A stretch of 64,000 nucleotides of DNA from Paenibacillus mesophilus (GCF_005938385.1 NZ_VCRA01000001.1:62001-126000), one strand, 5' to 3'. Shown: positions 25,415 to 35,078, numbered from the stretch's first letter. Translations and numbers: made by a program. The notes: generated by a model not told the origin, from the sequence alone.

Positions 25415-26914
25415 TCATGATGTGCGGAAAGCCGACAACGCCTCGTTGATGCCGCGCGTATCCGCATAAACGCGCTGATAAATCCGGAACAAGCCGGCAT
25501 ACCGTTCCGCCTGCTCCTTGTTCGGCCGGAACGTCTTGGTGCGCTTAATGAAGATGGAAGCGCATTGTTCGAGCGAATCGAACCATCCGCTGCCGCATGC
25601 GGCCAGCATCGCCGCGCCGAGCGCCGGCCCCTGCTCGCTGTCGAGCCGGTGAATGTCGGCTTCGAATATATCGGCCTGCATTTGCAGCCAATGCTCGTTC
25701 TTGGCACCGCCGCCGATCGAGACGAGCGAACGGATCGTATGTCCCGCACCGCGCAATATGTCGAGCGACTCTTTAAGCGAGAACGTAATCCCTTCCACTA
25801 CGGCCCGCGTAAAATGCGGCAGACGGTGAGAGGCATCCATGCCGACGAAGCTCGCTCGAATGAGCGCATCCGCGTGCGGGGTCCGCTCTCCGACGAGGTA
25901 AGGCGTGAACAGAAGCCCGCCCGCGCCGGGTGCCGTTTCGTCCAAGCCTTTCAATAAAGCGTCGAACGAAACATCGGGCGCAAACGTTTCCTTGAACCAA
26001 GTCAAGCTGTACCCGGCCGCCAGCGTAACGCCCATGGCGTAATACGCATCTTCCTTGCCATGGTTGAAAAAATGCAGCTTTCCTTTATAGTCGGCGTCTC
26101 CGCCGCCCACATACGACAGCACCACACCGGACGTTCCGATGCTGCACAGCGTCTCGCCCTCGGACAAAATGCCGGAGCCGATTGCGCCGCAAGCGTTGTC
26201 CGCCCCGCCGGCAAATATGCCAAGCGTCTCCGGTAGCCCCGTCTCACGGGCGATATCCGGCAGCAGCGTGCCGACCTTCACTCCCGATCCGACCAGAGGG
26301 GCGCATAACGACGGCGAGATTCCGAACGTATCGGCGATTTCCGCACTCCACCGTTTACCCGACACGTCCAGCAGCAGCGTCCCCGCCGCATCCGAATATT
26401 CGGATGCGATATGACCCGTCAGCCGGTAACGCAAATAATCTTTGGGCAGCAGAAACACGGAGGCCTTGGCGAACAGCTCCGGTTCGTGCCACTTCACCCA
26501 CAGCAGCTTCGGCAGCGTGAAGCCTTCCAGCGCACGGTTCCTGGCGATCGCGAGCAAGCGCTCTCCCAGCTTCGCCTCGATCTCCCGGCACTGCTCGGTC
26601 GTACGCGTATCGTTCCATAATATCGCGTTTCGAAGCACTTGATGTTCCTCATCCAGCAGTACGAGCCCGTGCATTTGTCCGGAGAAGCTCAAGCCTTCTA
26701 CATCGGAGCCGTTTACACCCGAATCCCGTATGAGCCGGCGCAGAGACACAATTGTCGCTTTTACCCACAGCTCGGGATCCTGTTCATTGTAGCCGGGCTT
26801 CTCCTGAATGAGCGGGTAAGCCTCGGACGCTTCGCCGCAGACGCGGCCTTCCCGGTCGATGAGCAGCGCTTTCACGGCGCTTGTGCCCAAATCGACTCCG
26901 ATCACATAGTTCAT
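25415..26914 (-). CDS. xylB: Xylulokinase
   Basis: A 499 aa FGGY carbohydrate kinase that phosphorylates D-xylulose to xylulose 5-phosphate. N-terminal phosphate loop YVIGVDLGTSAVKALL, substrate segment FSGQMHGLVLLD near residue 80, WNDTRT near 108, and the ATP-domain motifs GGADNACGAIGSG near 237 and SIGGGAKNEHWLQ near 398. Length is standard. Follows xylA by 28 bp on the same strand, under XylR control by context. Confidence 0.95.
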   Translation of the reverse strand: MNYVIGVDLGTSAVKALLIDREGRVCGEASEAYPLIQEKPGYNEQDPELWVKATIVSLRRLIRDSGVNGSDVEGLSFSGQMHGLVLLDEEHQVLRNAILWNDTRTTEQCREIEAKLGERLLAIARNRALEGFTLPKLLWVKWHEPELFAKASVFLLPKDYLRYRLTGHIASEYSDAAGTLLLDVSGKRWSAEIADTFGISPSLCAPLVGSGVKVGTLLPDIARETGLPETLGIFAGGADNACGAIGSGILSEGETLCSIGTSGVVLSYVGGGDADYKGKLHFFNHGKEDAYYAMGVTLAAGYSLTWFKETFAPDVSFDALLKGLDETAPGAGGLLFTPYLVGERTPHADALIRASFVGMDASHRLPHFTRAVVEGITFSLKESLDILRGAGHTIRSLVSIGGGAKNEHWLQMQADIFEADIHRLDSEQGPALGAAMLAACGSGWFDSLEQCASIFIKRTKTFRPNKEQAERYAGLFRIYQRVYADTRGINEALSAFRTS

Positions 26915-26942
26915 GGGCGGCAGCTCCTTCGTTCTCTTTTGT

Positions 26943-28256
26943 TCATTCCGACAGCAAATATTGATTGAAGATGGCTTTCAATTGCTCCTGACGGCCCGAC
27001 GCGTTGCGGATCGGATTGTTCTGCATCGCGTACTGCTCCAGACTGGCAAGAGTCGCCTTCCCCGACACGATGTCCAAACCGATTCCTTCCTTGAAGCTGG
27101 CGTAGCGGCGGGCAATCGTATCCTCGAAGACGCGGTCCTCTATGAGCCTGGCCGCCACCTTCAGTCCTTTCGCATAGGCATCCATACCTGCGATATGGGC
27201 GTGGAACAGATCCTCCGCCTCGAACGAGCCGCGGCGCACCTTCGCGTCGAAGTTAATGCCGCCGCGACCGATTCCGCCGTTCTGCAGCACTTCGTACATC
27301 GTCAGCGTCGTCGCATACAGATCGGTCGGGAACTCGTCGGTATCCCAGCCGAGCAGCGTATCCCCTTGATTCGCGTCAAGCGAGCCGAGCAAGCCGTGCA
27401 TTCGGGTGACGCGGAGCTCATGCTCGAACGTATGCCCCGCGAGCGTAGCGTGGTTCGCCTCCAAATTCAGCTTGAACCGATCCTTCAACCCGTAATGCTG
27501 GAGAAAGGCAATCGTTGTCGCCGCGTCGAAATCGTACTGGTGCTTCGTCGGCTCCTTCGGCTTCGGCTCGATCAGAAACTGGGCGTCGAAGCCGATCTCG
27601 TCCGCGTATTCGATCGCCATACGGTACAGCCGCGCCAAATTGTCCAGCTCCAGCCGCATGTCCGTGTTGATCAGCGTCTCGTAGCCTTCGCGGCCGCCCC
27701 AGAACACGTAATTTTCCGCGCCCAGCTCTTTGCCGACTTCGAGACCTTTCTTCACCTGCGCCGCAGCATAAGCGTACACATCCGCATTGTTGGTCGTACC
27801 GGCTCCGTGAACGAACCTCGGATGCGTAAACATATTGGCGGTGTTCCACAGCAGTTTTACGCCCGTCGCCTTCATATGCTCTTTGATGATGTCCACGATC
27901 GTGTCGAGATTGCGGTTCGTTTCCCGCAGCGTATCCCCTTCCGGCGCGATATCGCGGTCATGGAAGCAGAAGTACGGCACCTTCAGCTTGACGAGCAGCT
28001 CGAAAGCGGCTTCGACCCGCGCTTTGGCCAGATCCATCCCGGATAAACGGTCCCAGCTGCGCACAGCGGTGCCCGCCCCGAAAGGATCGGCGCCGCCAGC
28101 CGTCAACGTGTGCCAGTAGGCCACCGCGAAACGCAAATGCTCCCGCATCGTTTTGCCGGCGACGACTGCATCCGGGTTGTAATGCTTAAAGGCAAATGCA
28201 TTCGTCGAAGCCGCACCTTCATAATCGATATTCGGTACGCTGGAAAAATAGGACAT
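26943..28256 (-). CDS. xylA: Xylose isomerase
   Basis: A 437 aa class II xylose isomerase. Catalytic histidine region [13 protein letters not shown] near residue 100, metal-binding signature [13 protein letters not shown] near 180, and [16 protein letters not shown] near 230 with the metal-ligand glutamate and lysine, then the second metal site LDANQGD near 300. Converts D-xylose to D-xylulose. First gene of the operon; divergent from xylR with a 239 bp control region. Ribosome site GGAGGG. Confidence 0.97.
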   Translation of the reverse strand: MSYFSSVPNIDYEGAASTNAFAFKHYNPDAVVAGKTMREHLRFAVAYWHTLTAGGADPFGAGTAVRSWDRLSGMDLAKARVEAAFELLVKLKVPYFCFHDRDIAPEGDTLRETNRNLDTIVDIIKEHMKATGVKLLWNTANMFTHPRFVHGAGTTNNADVYAYAAAQVKKGLEVGKELGAENYVFWGGREGYETLINTDMRLELDNLARLYRMAIEYADEIGFDAQFLIEPKPKEPTKHQYDFDAATTIAFLQHYGLKDRFKLNLEANHATLAGHTFEHELRVTRMHGLLGSLDANQGDTLLGWDTDEFPTDLYATTLTMYEVLQNGGIGRGGINFDAKVRRGSFEAEDLFHAHIAGMDAYAKGLKVAARLIEDRVFEDTIARRYASFKEGIGLDIVSGKATLASLEQYAMQNNPIRNASGRQEQLKAIFNQYLLSE

Positions 28257-28297
28257 GCGGAATCCCTCCGTGATGAAATGGTTGTTAAGATGGTTCC

Positions 28298-28326
28298 ATC
28301 ATAACAAAAGCCGATAACTTTGTATA
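28298..28326 (-). promoter_or_regulatory. xylA promoter
   Basis: Minus strand: -35 TATACA (28326-28321), 17 bp spacer, -10 TATGAT (28303-28298), about 42 bp before the xylA start. Confidence 0.5.
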
Positions 28327-28333
28327 TCGGTTA

Positions 28334-28360
28334 AACTAAGTTGATTGAATTTTTTTAGTT
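28334..28360. promoter_or_regulatory. Candidate XylR operator
   Basis: Inverted half-sites AACTAA (28334-28339) and TTAGTT (28355-28360) in an AT-rich stretch between the divergent xylA and xylR promoters. XylR operators in Bacillus use TTAGTTTG-type half-sites, though in the opposite orientation, so this is tentative. Confidence 0.35.
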
Positions 28361-28381
28361 CCTTTTGCATCGCTTCTTAAC

Positions 28382-28410
28382 TTGAACTTTCCAACGAAGT
28401 AAAATAAACT
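28382..28410 (+). promoter_or_regulatory. xylR promoter
   Basis: -35 TTGAAC (28382-28387), 17 bp spacer, -10 TAAACT (28405-28410); about 80 nt leader to the TTG start. Confidence 0.6.
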
Positions 28411-28495
28411 GTATCTATTAGGAACTATTATGTACCCAGCATCGCGGGAAGCCACAGCCCCTTAGTGCAACGGTTATACAAATGGAGGATCCCAC

Positions 28496-29656
28496 TTGCA
28501 GACGACCGGAGACCAATATCTCGTCAAAAAAATAAACAAATCGATCGTGCTGGACACGGTCATCAAGCATAGTCCGCTATCGCGGGCCCAGCTGTCCGAT
28601 ATGACGGGACTTCATAAAGGGACCGTCTCCACGCTCGTTAACGAACTGATCGACGAGAAGCTCGTTTACGAAATCGGCCTCGGCCGTTCGAGCGGCGGAC
28701 GCAAGCCGGTCATGCTCGTCTTTCATAAGACGGCCGGATACGCGATCGGCATCGATCTTGGCGTCCGCTATATTCTTGCGGTGCTGACCGATCTCGACGG
28801 ACAAATCGTCGGGGAGATTCAGCTTGATATGGAAAGCCGCGAACCCGACAGCGTCCTGAAGCTTCTTGCCGAAGCCGTCGACTCCCTCAAGGCGCAAGCG
28901 CCCCCGACTCCTTACGGGATTATCGGTGCGGGCATCGGCGTAGCCGGTATCGTGGACGATAAAGGCGTCGTCCTGCTCGCGCCGAATCTCGGATGGGAGC
29001 ACGTCGAGCTGCAGCGTCTGCTTCAGGAGAAGCTCGGCATTCCGGTAACGATCGACAACGAAGCGAACGCCGGGGCATTGGGCGAGCTGCAGTACGGGGC
29101 GGGGCGGGAAGCGTCCGACATCGTCTACTTGAGCGTCGGCACCGGAATCGGGGCGGGCATCGTCATCGGCAAGCAGCTCATGAAGGGCACGAGCGGCTAT
29201 TCCGGAGAAATCGGACATACGACGATCGAGACGAACGGCAAAAAATGCCGCTGCGGCAACAGAGGCTGCTGGGAGCAGTACGCCTCGGAGAGCGCCGTAA
29301 TGGAAAAAGCGAAGCCGCTCGGCATCGCGAAGTTCGACAAACTGATCGAGCTGGCGCAGCAGGATGCCCCCGAAGCCGTCAAGCTGTTCCATGACGTCGG
29401 CGAAAGCTTGGGAGTCGGGATCGCCAACATTCTCAACACGTTCAACCCCGAGTTGATTTTGATCGGCAACCAGATGACCCGGGCGGAGAAATGGATCCGC
29501 AACCCGATCGAGCGGGTCGCGGCCGCGCGTTCGCTACCGTACCACCGGAAGCAGGCGCAGTTCCGTTTCGCCTCGCTGGACACGCATTCGGCCGTGCTGG
29601 GTGCGGCGAGCTACGCGATCTCCGCCTTTTTCTCCAAAGACCGCGTTACCTGGTGA
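28496..29656 (+). CDS. xylR: XylR, ROK-family xylose repressor
   Basis: A 386 aa repressor. N-terminal winged HTH with SRAQLSDMTGLHKGTVSTLV, then the ROK sugar-binding domain: IGIDLGVRYILAVLTDLDG near residue 84, IDNEANAGALGE near 185, and the zinc motif KCRCGNRGCWEQ near 252. Starts with TTG at 28496 after GGAGG. Divergent from xylA, the normal arrangement for a xylose repressor; xylose should release it from DNA. It ends only 10 bp from the stop of the convergent DAHP synthase gene, with no terminator between. Confidence 0.93.
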   Translation: MQTTGDQYLVKKINKSIVLDTVIKHSPLSRAQLSDMTGLHKGTVSTLVNELIDEKLVYEIGLGRSSGGRKPVMLVFHKTAGYAIGIDLGVRYILAVLTDLDGQIVGEIQLDMESREPDSVLKLLAEAVDSLKAQAPPTPYGIIGAGIGVAGIVDDKGVVLLAPNLGWEHVELQRLLQEKLGIPVTIDNEANAGALGELQYGAGREASDIVYLSVGTGIGAGIVIGKQLMKGTSGYSGEIGHTTIETNGKKCRCGNRGCWEQYASESAVMEKAKPLGIAKFDKLIELAQQDAPEAVKLFHDVGESLGVGIANILNTFNPELILIGNQMTRAEKWIRNPIERVAAARSLPYHRKQAQFRFASLDTHSAVLGAASYAISAFFSKDRVTW

Positions 29657-29666
29657 CGCGGCCCAC

Positions 29667-30755
29667 TCACAACACCGGGACGCCCTGCCGGTACAACCCC
29701 GACGCTTTCACCTGCCGGACGAACTGCTCGAACTCGCCGATATCCAGCTGCTGATCCGCATCGGACAGCGCCATCGGCGGATTCGGGTGAACCTCCACCA
29801 TAATGCCGTCGGCCCCCGCCGCGAGGGCCGCTTTGGCGCATGGCACCATAATTTCTTTGCGACCGGTCGAATGGCTGACGTCGACCAGCACCGGCAAATG
29901 GGTTTGCTGCTTCAATAACGGCACCGCCGAGATGTCGAGCGTGTTGCGGGTCCATTTCTCGTACGTGCGTATTCCCCGTTCGATCAGCATGACCTGTCTG
30001 TTGCCGCCGGATACGATGTATTCGGCCGCATGCACGAACTCGTCCATCGTCGCCGACAGTCCGCGCTTCAGCAGCACCGGCTTGCGCAGTTCGCCCACCG
30101 CCTTCAGCAGCTCGAAATTGTGCATGTTGCGCGCGCCGATCTGGATAATATCGACATAGTCCGCAGCCCGCTCGAGATGCCTCGGATCGACGATTTCGCT
30201 GATCGTCAGCAAGCCGTATTCATCCGCCGCTTCCTTCAACAGCATAAGCCCTTCAAAGCCGAGCCCCTGGAAATCGTACGGCGACGTACGCGGCTTGAAC
30301 GCTCCTCCACGGATGACGGGCACGCCGACCCGCTTCAGCGCGGCCGCGACTTCTCTTACCTGCTCCGCGCTTTCCACCGAGCACGGCCCCGCTACGAGCA
30401 CCGAGTCGCCTCCCCCGATCGCCGTTCCTTTGATCCGGATCACCGTATCCTCCGCCTTGCTCTTGCGGCTGACGAGTAGCGGCTTGCGCTTGGGCTGCTG
30501 CAATTGCAGCGTCGCCTTGAAAATTTCCTTGAACAGATGCTTGATCGCGGCATCGTCGAAAGGTCCGTCGTTTTGGGCCGCGAGCCTCTCCAGCATCTCG
30601 CCCTCCCGCGCCGGGTCGTGCAGCGGCAAACCCGCTTCCCGCTTGATCTCGCCGATTTGCTGCCCTATAGCCGCCCGCTCGGACAGCAGCTCCAGCAGCT
30701 TCCCGTTCAATTCATCCAATTGCCCTCTCAGTTCATGCAGCCGATTCCTATTCAT
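29667..30755 (-). CDS. aroA: Bifunctional DAHP synthase / chorismate mutase
   Basis: A 362 aa enzyme at the entry of aromatic amino-acid synthesis. Residues 1-85 form an AroQ-type chorismate mutase domain ([28 protein letters not shown]), which in this class gives feedback control; residues ~105-355 form a class-I-beta (KDPG-like) DAHP synthase: [46 protein letters not shown]. The ATG at 30755 follows AAGGGGAG. A T-box leader with its own promoter precedes it, so expression responds to uncharged tRNA. The symbol follows Bacillus naming for this fusion. Confidence 0.95.
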   Translation of the reverse strand: MNRNRLHELRGQLDELNGKLLELLSERAAIGQQIGEIKREAGLPLHDPAREGEMLERLAAQNDGPFDDAAIKHLFKEIFKATLQLQQPKRKPLLVSRKSKAEDTVIRIKGTAIGGGDSVLVAGPCSVESAEQVREVAAALKRVGVPVIRGGAFKPRTSPYDFQGLGFEGLMLLKEAADEYGLLTISEIVDPRHLERAADYVDIIQIGARNMHNFELLKAVGELRKPVLLKRGLSATMDEFVHAAEYIVSGGNRQVMLIERGIRTYEKWTRNTLDISAVPLLKQQTHLPVLVDVSHSTGRKEIMVPCAKAALAAGADGIMVEVHPNPPMALSDADQQLDIGEFEQFVRQVKASGLYRQGVPVL

Positions 30756-30790
30756 CCGTAATCGCTCCCCTTGAGATGATGATGAAAAAC

Positions 30791-31084
30791 AAAAAAAGCC
30801 CCTCGTCCTCAAGGGACGGGGAACCGCGGTACCACCCTTATTAGAAAAACGGCAGCTGCCGGCTAGCCGCTCGTCGTTCTCGCTTGAAGCACATTAACGG
30901 CGTGCGGCCGGGGCGTCTCTACACGGACGTGCGGACTTTCATTTCGGGTCCGCCGTCTTTCAAGGCCCGACTCGGGAGCGAACTTCAGCGGAATGTACCA
31001 TCGGGCGCTCTCAGTCCATCGGCGCTCCGTCCCTGTCACGGCCTTCTCCCGCATACTTTTCTCCGTCATCGTCTTACAGATATT
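30791..31084 (-). promoter_or_regulatory. T-box riboswitch leader (candidate specifier UAC, tyrosine)
   Basis: The T-box sequence AAGGGTGGTACCGCGG (30839-30824, minus strand) is followed by a terminator stem with CCCCGTCC and GGACGAGGGG arms and seven U (30798-30791). Upstream, AAAAGTATG near 31047 resembles the AGTA element of stem I. A UAC at about 30997-30995, followed by A, is the best specifier candidate, suggesting tyrosine; the specifier call is uncertain, the T-box class is not. Confidence 0.85.
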
Positions 31085-31090
31085 AGTGAG

Positions 31091-31119
31091 ATTATAGAAG
31101 ATTCGCGCGATTCATGCAA
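31091..31119 (-). promoter_or_regulatory. Promoter of T-box leader
   Basis: Minus strand: -35 TTGCAT (31119-31114), 17 bp spacer, consensus -10 TATAAT (31096-31091). Confidence 0.75.
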
Positions 31120-31289
31120 TAGGCTGCGGGGAAGCTTTAACGCGGCAAAACGATTTCTCCATCATTACCTATAAATCGAGCCGAACCAACAATTTCCGGT
31201 GCGCCCCGGCCGCTCCCCTGTTATAATAAGAAAAGTGTTTAAAATTGGAAGAGGTCGGATTTGAACCGGCGAAGGGGAGGCACCGTCTA

Positions 31290-31874
31290 ATGAAAGAGGT
31301 GAAACAAGTGGAAACCGGCGCCAGCGAAAAATTCGACTATTTGAGATACATAGCCGAGACGACCGATCAGAAAGCGATTCTTCGCGAACTGATGGCCGCC
31401 TACGGTGACGACGTATGGAATTATGCGTTCAGCATTTGCCGAAAAACCGATTTGGCCGATGACATTACGCAGGACGTTTTTCTGAAAGTATACCGCAGAC
31501 TTACATCGTTCCGCGGAGAATCGTCCGTCAAGACGTGGCTGCTCACGATAACCCGCAACACGGCGCTCGACTACAAACGATCGGCGTTCTGGCGGAGAGT
31601 CACATTGATGGATATGATCTCGCCGCACGGCTCACACCGTTCCGCGGAGAACGAAGCATTGGAAAATTTGACGGTGAGCGGCATTTGGACGCAGGTGCTG
31701 CAGCTTCCGCCTAAATATAGAGAAGTCCTCATCTTATTTGCCCATCATCAGTTGTCGATGAAAGAGATTGCGGACGTGCTGGGCATCAGCGTCGGTACGG
31801 TCAAATCGAGGCTGCACCATGCGAGGCTCAACATCTTGAAGGCGAAGGAGCGCGGGAACGATGAAACGGATTGA
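31290..31874 (+). CDS. ECF-type RNA polymerase sigma factor
   Basis: A 194 aa sigma factor. Region 2 contains DLADDITQDVFLKVYRRLTSFRGESSVKTWL in two parts around residues 55-90; region 4 contains LPPKYREVLILFAHHQ and the HTH MKEIADVLGISVGTVKSRLH near 165. The ATG at 31290 has GGGGAGG 9 bp upstream; the TTG at 31245 has no ribosome site. It overlaps the following membrane-protein gene by 14 nt, the usual coupling of an ECF factor with its anti-sigma factor. A TATAAT at 31222-31227 may be its -10. Confidence 0.92.
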   Translation: MKEVKQVETGASEKFDYLRYIAETTDQKAILRELMAAYGDDVWNYAFSICRKTDLADDITQDVFLKVYRRLTSFRGESSVKTWLLTITRNTALDYKRSAFWRRVTLMDMISPHGSHRSAENEALENLTVSGIWTQVLQLPPKYREVLILFAHHQLSMKEIADVLGISVGTVKSRLHHARLNILKAKERGNDETD

Positions 31875-33054
31875 CGCCGATTTCGAAGCCGAACTGGAAC
31901 GCGAACTGTCATCCGCCCCATTGCGGCGCAAAGGGTTTACGAATGAATTGCGCAAGCGGATCGAAGAACGCGTCGACGAGAACACGAAATGTTCCCGGTC
32001 GTGGTTTCCTTTGGCCGGCTCCCTCTTGTCCGTTTTCGTAGTGGTAGCCGCCTTTGCTGCCTTTGTCCTGTTCGAGGACGATTCCGCCAAGACGGCTCTG
32101 CCGGAAGAAAACGTCGTCACGCTGCAGCAAGTGATCGAGCCGCTCACGATCGGCGATGCCGCCTTGCAGTCGCAATCCTTCACCTCCGGGCTGCTGATCG
32201 GCCTGCGAACCGACGACAAAGAACCGTCCTACCGGACTTTGTACATTGCTCCGAGGAAGGAGCGCCCGGCTATCGTCGCTCAAGGAAGCGGCATTCTCGT
32301 GCCGTACAAAAGAGATTTTTGGAAAATCGAGCCGGTTCATTATGAAACGGTAACGGACCGGTACCAGTTTATCGTCGCACATCCCGCGACCGAACGGGTC
32401 GCCGAAGGAAGGAAAGTCGGGCCGGGCTTGTTCAAAGATAATCCGAATGAGAAATTGATTCACGCGGAGAAAATATTGTTCGCGGCCAATGAATACGTTT
32501 CGATCGGAGATACGAGCGAAGTTATCGCCGGAAACGCTTCCAGCTCGAGCAGCCGCGCATGGACGACGACGATCCCGAACTTGGCGGCGAAGCGCAATCC
32601 CGTGACGCTGAACGAAGTGCTGCAGACGAAGCTTACGGCCCGCGAGTATACGACGGATGAGTGGTTCGTCTCCCGCAGCCAAGGACGCTGGGTAGCGATG
32701 GCGGCCGAATCGGCCCCCTCGAGAACGAGCAAGGGCGAGCTCGCGTACGATTACAAGCAGGTAGGCGTACAGCTTCCCAAATCGGTCATCAATCATGACG
32801 AGCCTTGCTGCACATGGACCGACATCGGCACCCGGTTCCCGGACGCGAACGACACGTTTTCCTCGCCCGGCAAAGATATGACCGTCGTCGCCACGGACAG
32901 CCTGCTGCTCGTATTTGGCAGCCCGAGTCAATTGTCCGGGGAGCCGGCGCTGTCGATCAAGCTGAAGTCGAAGGAAACCGTCATTATGGCTCAGTGGGCG
33001 ACGGATCATTATGTGGAGGAATGGGCCCAGAAGACGGCCGAGCTGCTGCGTTAA
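31861..33054 (+). CDS. Membrane protein, probable anti-sigma factor
   Basis: A 397 aa protein: charged cytoplasmic N terminus of 45 residues, one membrane segment (about 48-70, PLAGSLLSVFVVVAAFAAFVLF), then a 325-residue external domain with no recognised family. Translationally coupled to the ECF sigma gene. The N terminus lacks the HxxxCxxC zinc motif of classic anti-sigma factors, and the external domain is unusually large, so it could be a direct sensor. Ends in CCxW-containing and strand-rich sequence (DEPCCTWTDIGTRFPD near residue 318). Confidence 0.7.
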   Translation: MKRIDADFEAELERELSSAPLRRKGFTNELRKRIEERVDENTKCSRSWFPLAGSLLSVFVVVAAFAAFVLFEDDSAKTALPEENVVTLQQVIEPLTIGDAALQSQSFTSGLLIGLRTDDKEPSYRTLYIAPRKERPAIVAQGSGILVPYKRDFWKIEPVHYETVTDRYQFIVAHPATERVAEGRKVGPGLFKDNPNEKLIHAEKILFAANEYVSIGDTSEVIAGNASSSSSRAWTTTIPNLAAKRNPVTLNEVLQTKLTAREYTTDEWFVSRSQGRWVAMAAESAPSRTSKGELAYDYKQVGVQLPKSVINHDEPCCTWTDIGTRFPDANDTFSSPGKDMTVVATDSLLLVFGSPSQLSGEPALSIKLKSKETVIMAQWATDHYVEEWAQKTAELLR

Positions 33055-33068
33055 TCGGGAGCGCCTGA

Positions 33069-33110
33069 AGGCCGGGAATGCTGCATCATGGGATGCGGCG
33101 TTCCCGGCCT
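33069..33110. terminator. Terminator between convergent genes
   Basis: Perfect 10 bp outer stem AGGCCGGGAA / TTCCCGGCCT with further inner pairing, 15 bp after the membrane protein stop and 18 bp from the MutS2-like stop. Confidence 0.7.
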
Positions 33111-33128
33111 CTTATTGTGTGCCTCTTT

Positions 33129-35078
33129 TCAATCCTCCGGCTTCTTCGTGATCATGACGCCTTCCACATGCTTGCGGCTCATCAGCTTTTTCTTTTTCCG
33201 GTTTTCTTTCGTTTCGAATACGATGTCGAAATCGTAATTGTCCGGGTACAGCTCTTTTTTCTCGATATGCAGGACGAGCCGCTTTTTGTTGATTTTGCAT
33301 TTCTGCTTCCGGATCATCACCCCGACGTTGCCGCGCCAGTCCTCAGTCTCGTATACAATACCGGTTGTGCCCAAATACGGGATGCGGACGCTGTCGCCGA
33401 CTTCGAACTGTCTCGCGGGCGCCTCCGACCCGACTCCGTTCTCTTCCGTCACCGCCTGCCCCGTCGCCTCCCGCTCACTCACCTGCTCCTCCGGCTCCTC
33501 ATCTTCATCCGGCAAAGATACAGGCACCTCTCGTGCCTCGGCTCTATCGATTCCGCGGCTGGAAGACAACTCCTGCGACCTTGCAATAATTTCCGGCGGG
33601 ATGCCCAGCTTACTCGCGATGTGAAAAGCGTAGCTTTGCCCAGCTTCCCCGATACGGAGCCGATAGAGCGGATGAAGCGTCTCGGCATCGAACTCCATGC
33701 GCGCGTTCTGGAATCCCGCTGTTTCCGCGGCGAAATGCTTGATCTCGTTAAAGTGGGTCGTCGCCACCACTGTGGCCCCCCGCCGGTGCAGCGCCTCCAA
33801 TATGGCGATCGATAGTCCGACGCCTTCTCCCGGATCGGTGCCGGAAGCCATCTCGTCCAGCAGCACGAGCGTGGACCGGTCGGCTGTCTTCAAGATGTCG
33901 ACCATGTTGCGGATATGGGCGGAGAACGTGCTGAGCGACTGCTCGATGCTCTGTCCGTCACCGATATCCGCGGCCACGTTCGCGAAGACGGCGAGCTCGC
34001 TGCCCTCCCCGGCCGGTACGAGCATCCCGGATTGGGCCATCAGCGTAAGCAGTCCGACCGTTTTCAAAGCGATCGTCTTGCCCCCGGTATTCGGACCGGT
34101 AATGATTAACGAAGTATACGACTTGCCGATCGTAAAATCGAGCGGCACGGTCCCCGGGCCAAGCAGCGGATGTCTGCCGCCGCGCAGCCGGATGAAGCCT
34201 CGGTCGTTCAAACCGACGTTCCGTCCGCCGATGGCTAGCGCGTATTTCGCTTTGGCGAACAGGAAGTCATAGACCCCGATCGTCTCGACGTTAATCCGCA
34301 GCTCATGATCGGATTCCTCCACGAGTCCGGTCAAGTAGGCGAGCACCTTCGTCTCCTCCCTGACCTCCTCGGCCCGCAGCTCGGCAAGCTCGTGCTGCAA
34401 ATGCGCGATTTCCTGCGGCTCGATGTACACGGTCTGGCCGCTGGACGATTCATCCAGCACGCTTCCGCCGACGAGCTTCCTGTGCTCCTTCTTGATCGGC
34501 AGCACATATCGTCCGGAGCGCATGCTGTACAAATTTTCCTGCATGATCGAGCGGTGCCTGCTCATGAGTGCATCCATCCGCGTCTTGATTTTCTCGGCGA
34601 TCGCGGCGATTTTTCTGCGCGCCTTGGTCAACTCCCGGCTCGCTCCGTCATCCACCTGTCCGTTCCGGATGCATCGGTCGATTTCCCGCTTCAAGGTCGT
34701 CAGCTCATGCAGCGAATCGGCATAAGCGGCTATTCGAGGGGCGAGCGCCGTCTTCGAAGCCATGTATGCGGCAAGCTGCCCGCAGCCTTGCAGAAAAAGG
34801 CGGATGTTGGCAAAATCCCGCTCGTCGAACACATACCCGGTCCCCGATAGCTGAAGAACCGTCTCGATCCCGCCGAGCGAAGGGATCGGTACACTCGCTC
34901 CGTTATTCAGAATGACAAGCGCCTCCGCGGTCTCGTCGAGCGCATTCTTCGCCGTCTTCAGCACCGTCATCGGCAGCATATTGTCGACATGCCGCTTCCC
35001 CAAGTACGACACCGCGTACTCTTCCACCTTTTGTTTCACTTTCCCGTACTCCAGCAGTTGCATATTGCGTTCATTCAT
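33129..35078 (-). CDS. MutS2-like ATPase lacking the Smr domain
   Basis: A 649 aa protein of the MutS2 branch. N-terminal core and clamp helices with SYLGKRHVDNMLP near residue 22; a coiled-coil connector (LQHELAELRAEEVREETKV in part); ABC-type ATPase with Walker A GPNTGGKT near 330 and Walker B STLVLLDEMASGTDPGEG near 400, HFNEIKHFA H-loop near 440. After an acidic linker there is a KOW-like segment (VGDSVRIPYLGTTGIVYETED), but the protein stops about 45 residues later, without the C-terminal Smr nuclease of full MutS2 (about 785 aa). DNA-structure or ribosome-collision roles are known for the family; which applies here is open. Start ATG at 35078 after AAGGAG. Confidence 0.88.
   Translation of the reverse strand: MNERNMQLLEYGKVKQKVEEYAVSYLGKRHVDNMLPMTVLKTAKNALDETAEALVILNNGASVPIPSLGGIETVLQLSGTGYVFDERDFANIRLFLQGCGQLAAYMASKTALAPRIAAYADSLHELTTLKREIDRCIRNGQVDDGASRELTKARRKIAAIAEKIKTRMDALMSRHRSIMQENLYSMRSGRYVLPIKKEHRKLVGGSVLDESSSGQTVYIEPQEIAHLQHELAELRAEEVREETKVLAYLTGLVEESDHELRINVETIGVYDFLFAKAKYALAIGGRNVGLNDRGFIRLRGGRHPLLGPGTVPLDFTIGKSYTSLIITGPNTGGKTIALKTVGLLTLMAQSGMLVPAGEGSELAVFANVAADIGDGQSIEQSLSTFSAHIRNMVDILKTADRSTLVLLDEMASGTDPGEGVGLSIAILEALHRRGATVVATTHFNEIKHFAAETAGFQNARMEFDAETLHPLYRLRIGEAGQSYAFHIASKLGIPPEIIARSQELSSSRGIDRAEAREVPVSLPDEDEEPEEQVSEREATGQAVTEENGVGSEAPARQFEVGDSVRIPYLGTTGIVYETEDWRGNVGVMIRKQKCKINKKRLVLHIEKKELYPDNYDFDIVFETKENRKKKKLMSRKHVEGVMITKKPED

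Noticed and set aside
26913..28046. 377-codon open frame antisense to xylA
   Set aside because: Same cause; xylA motifs on the other strand are unequivocal.
29657..29666. Terminator between xylR and DAHP synthase gene
   Set aside because: Only 10 bp separate the convergent stops and no stem with U-tract is present.
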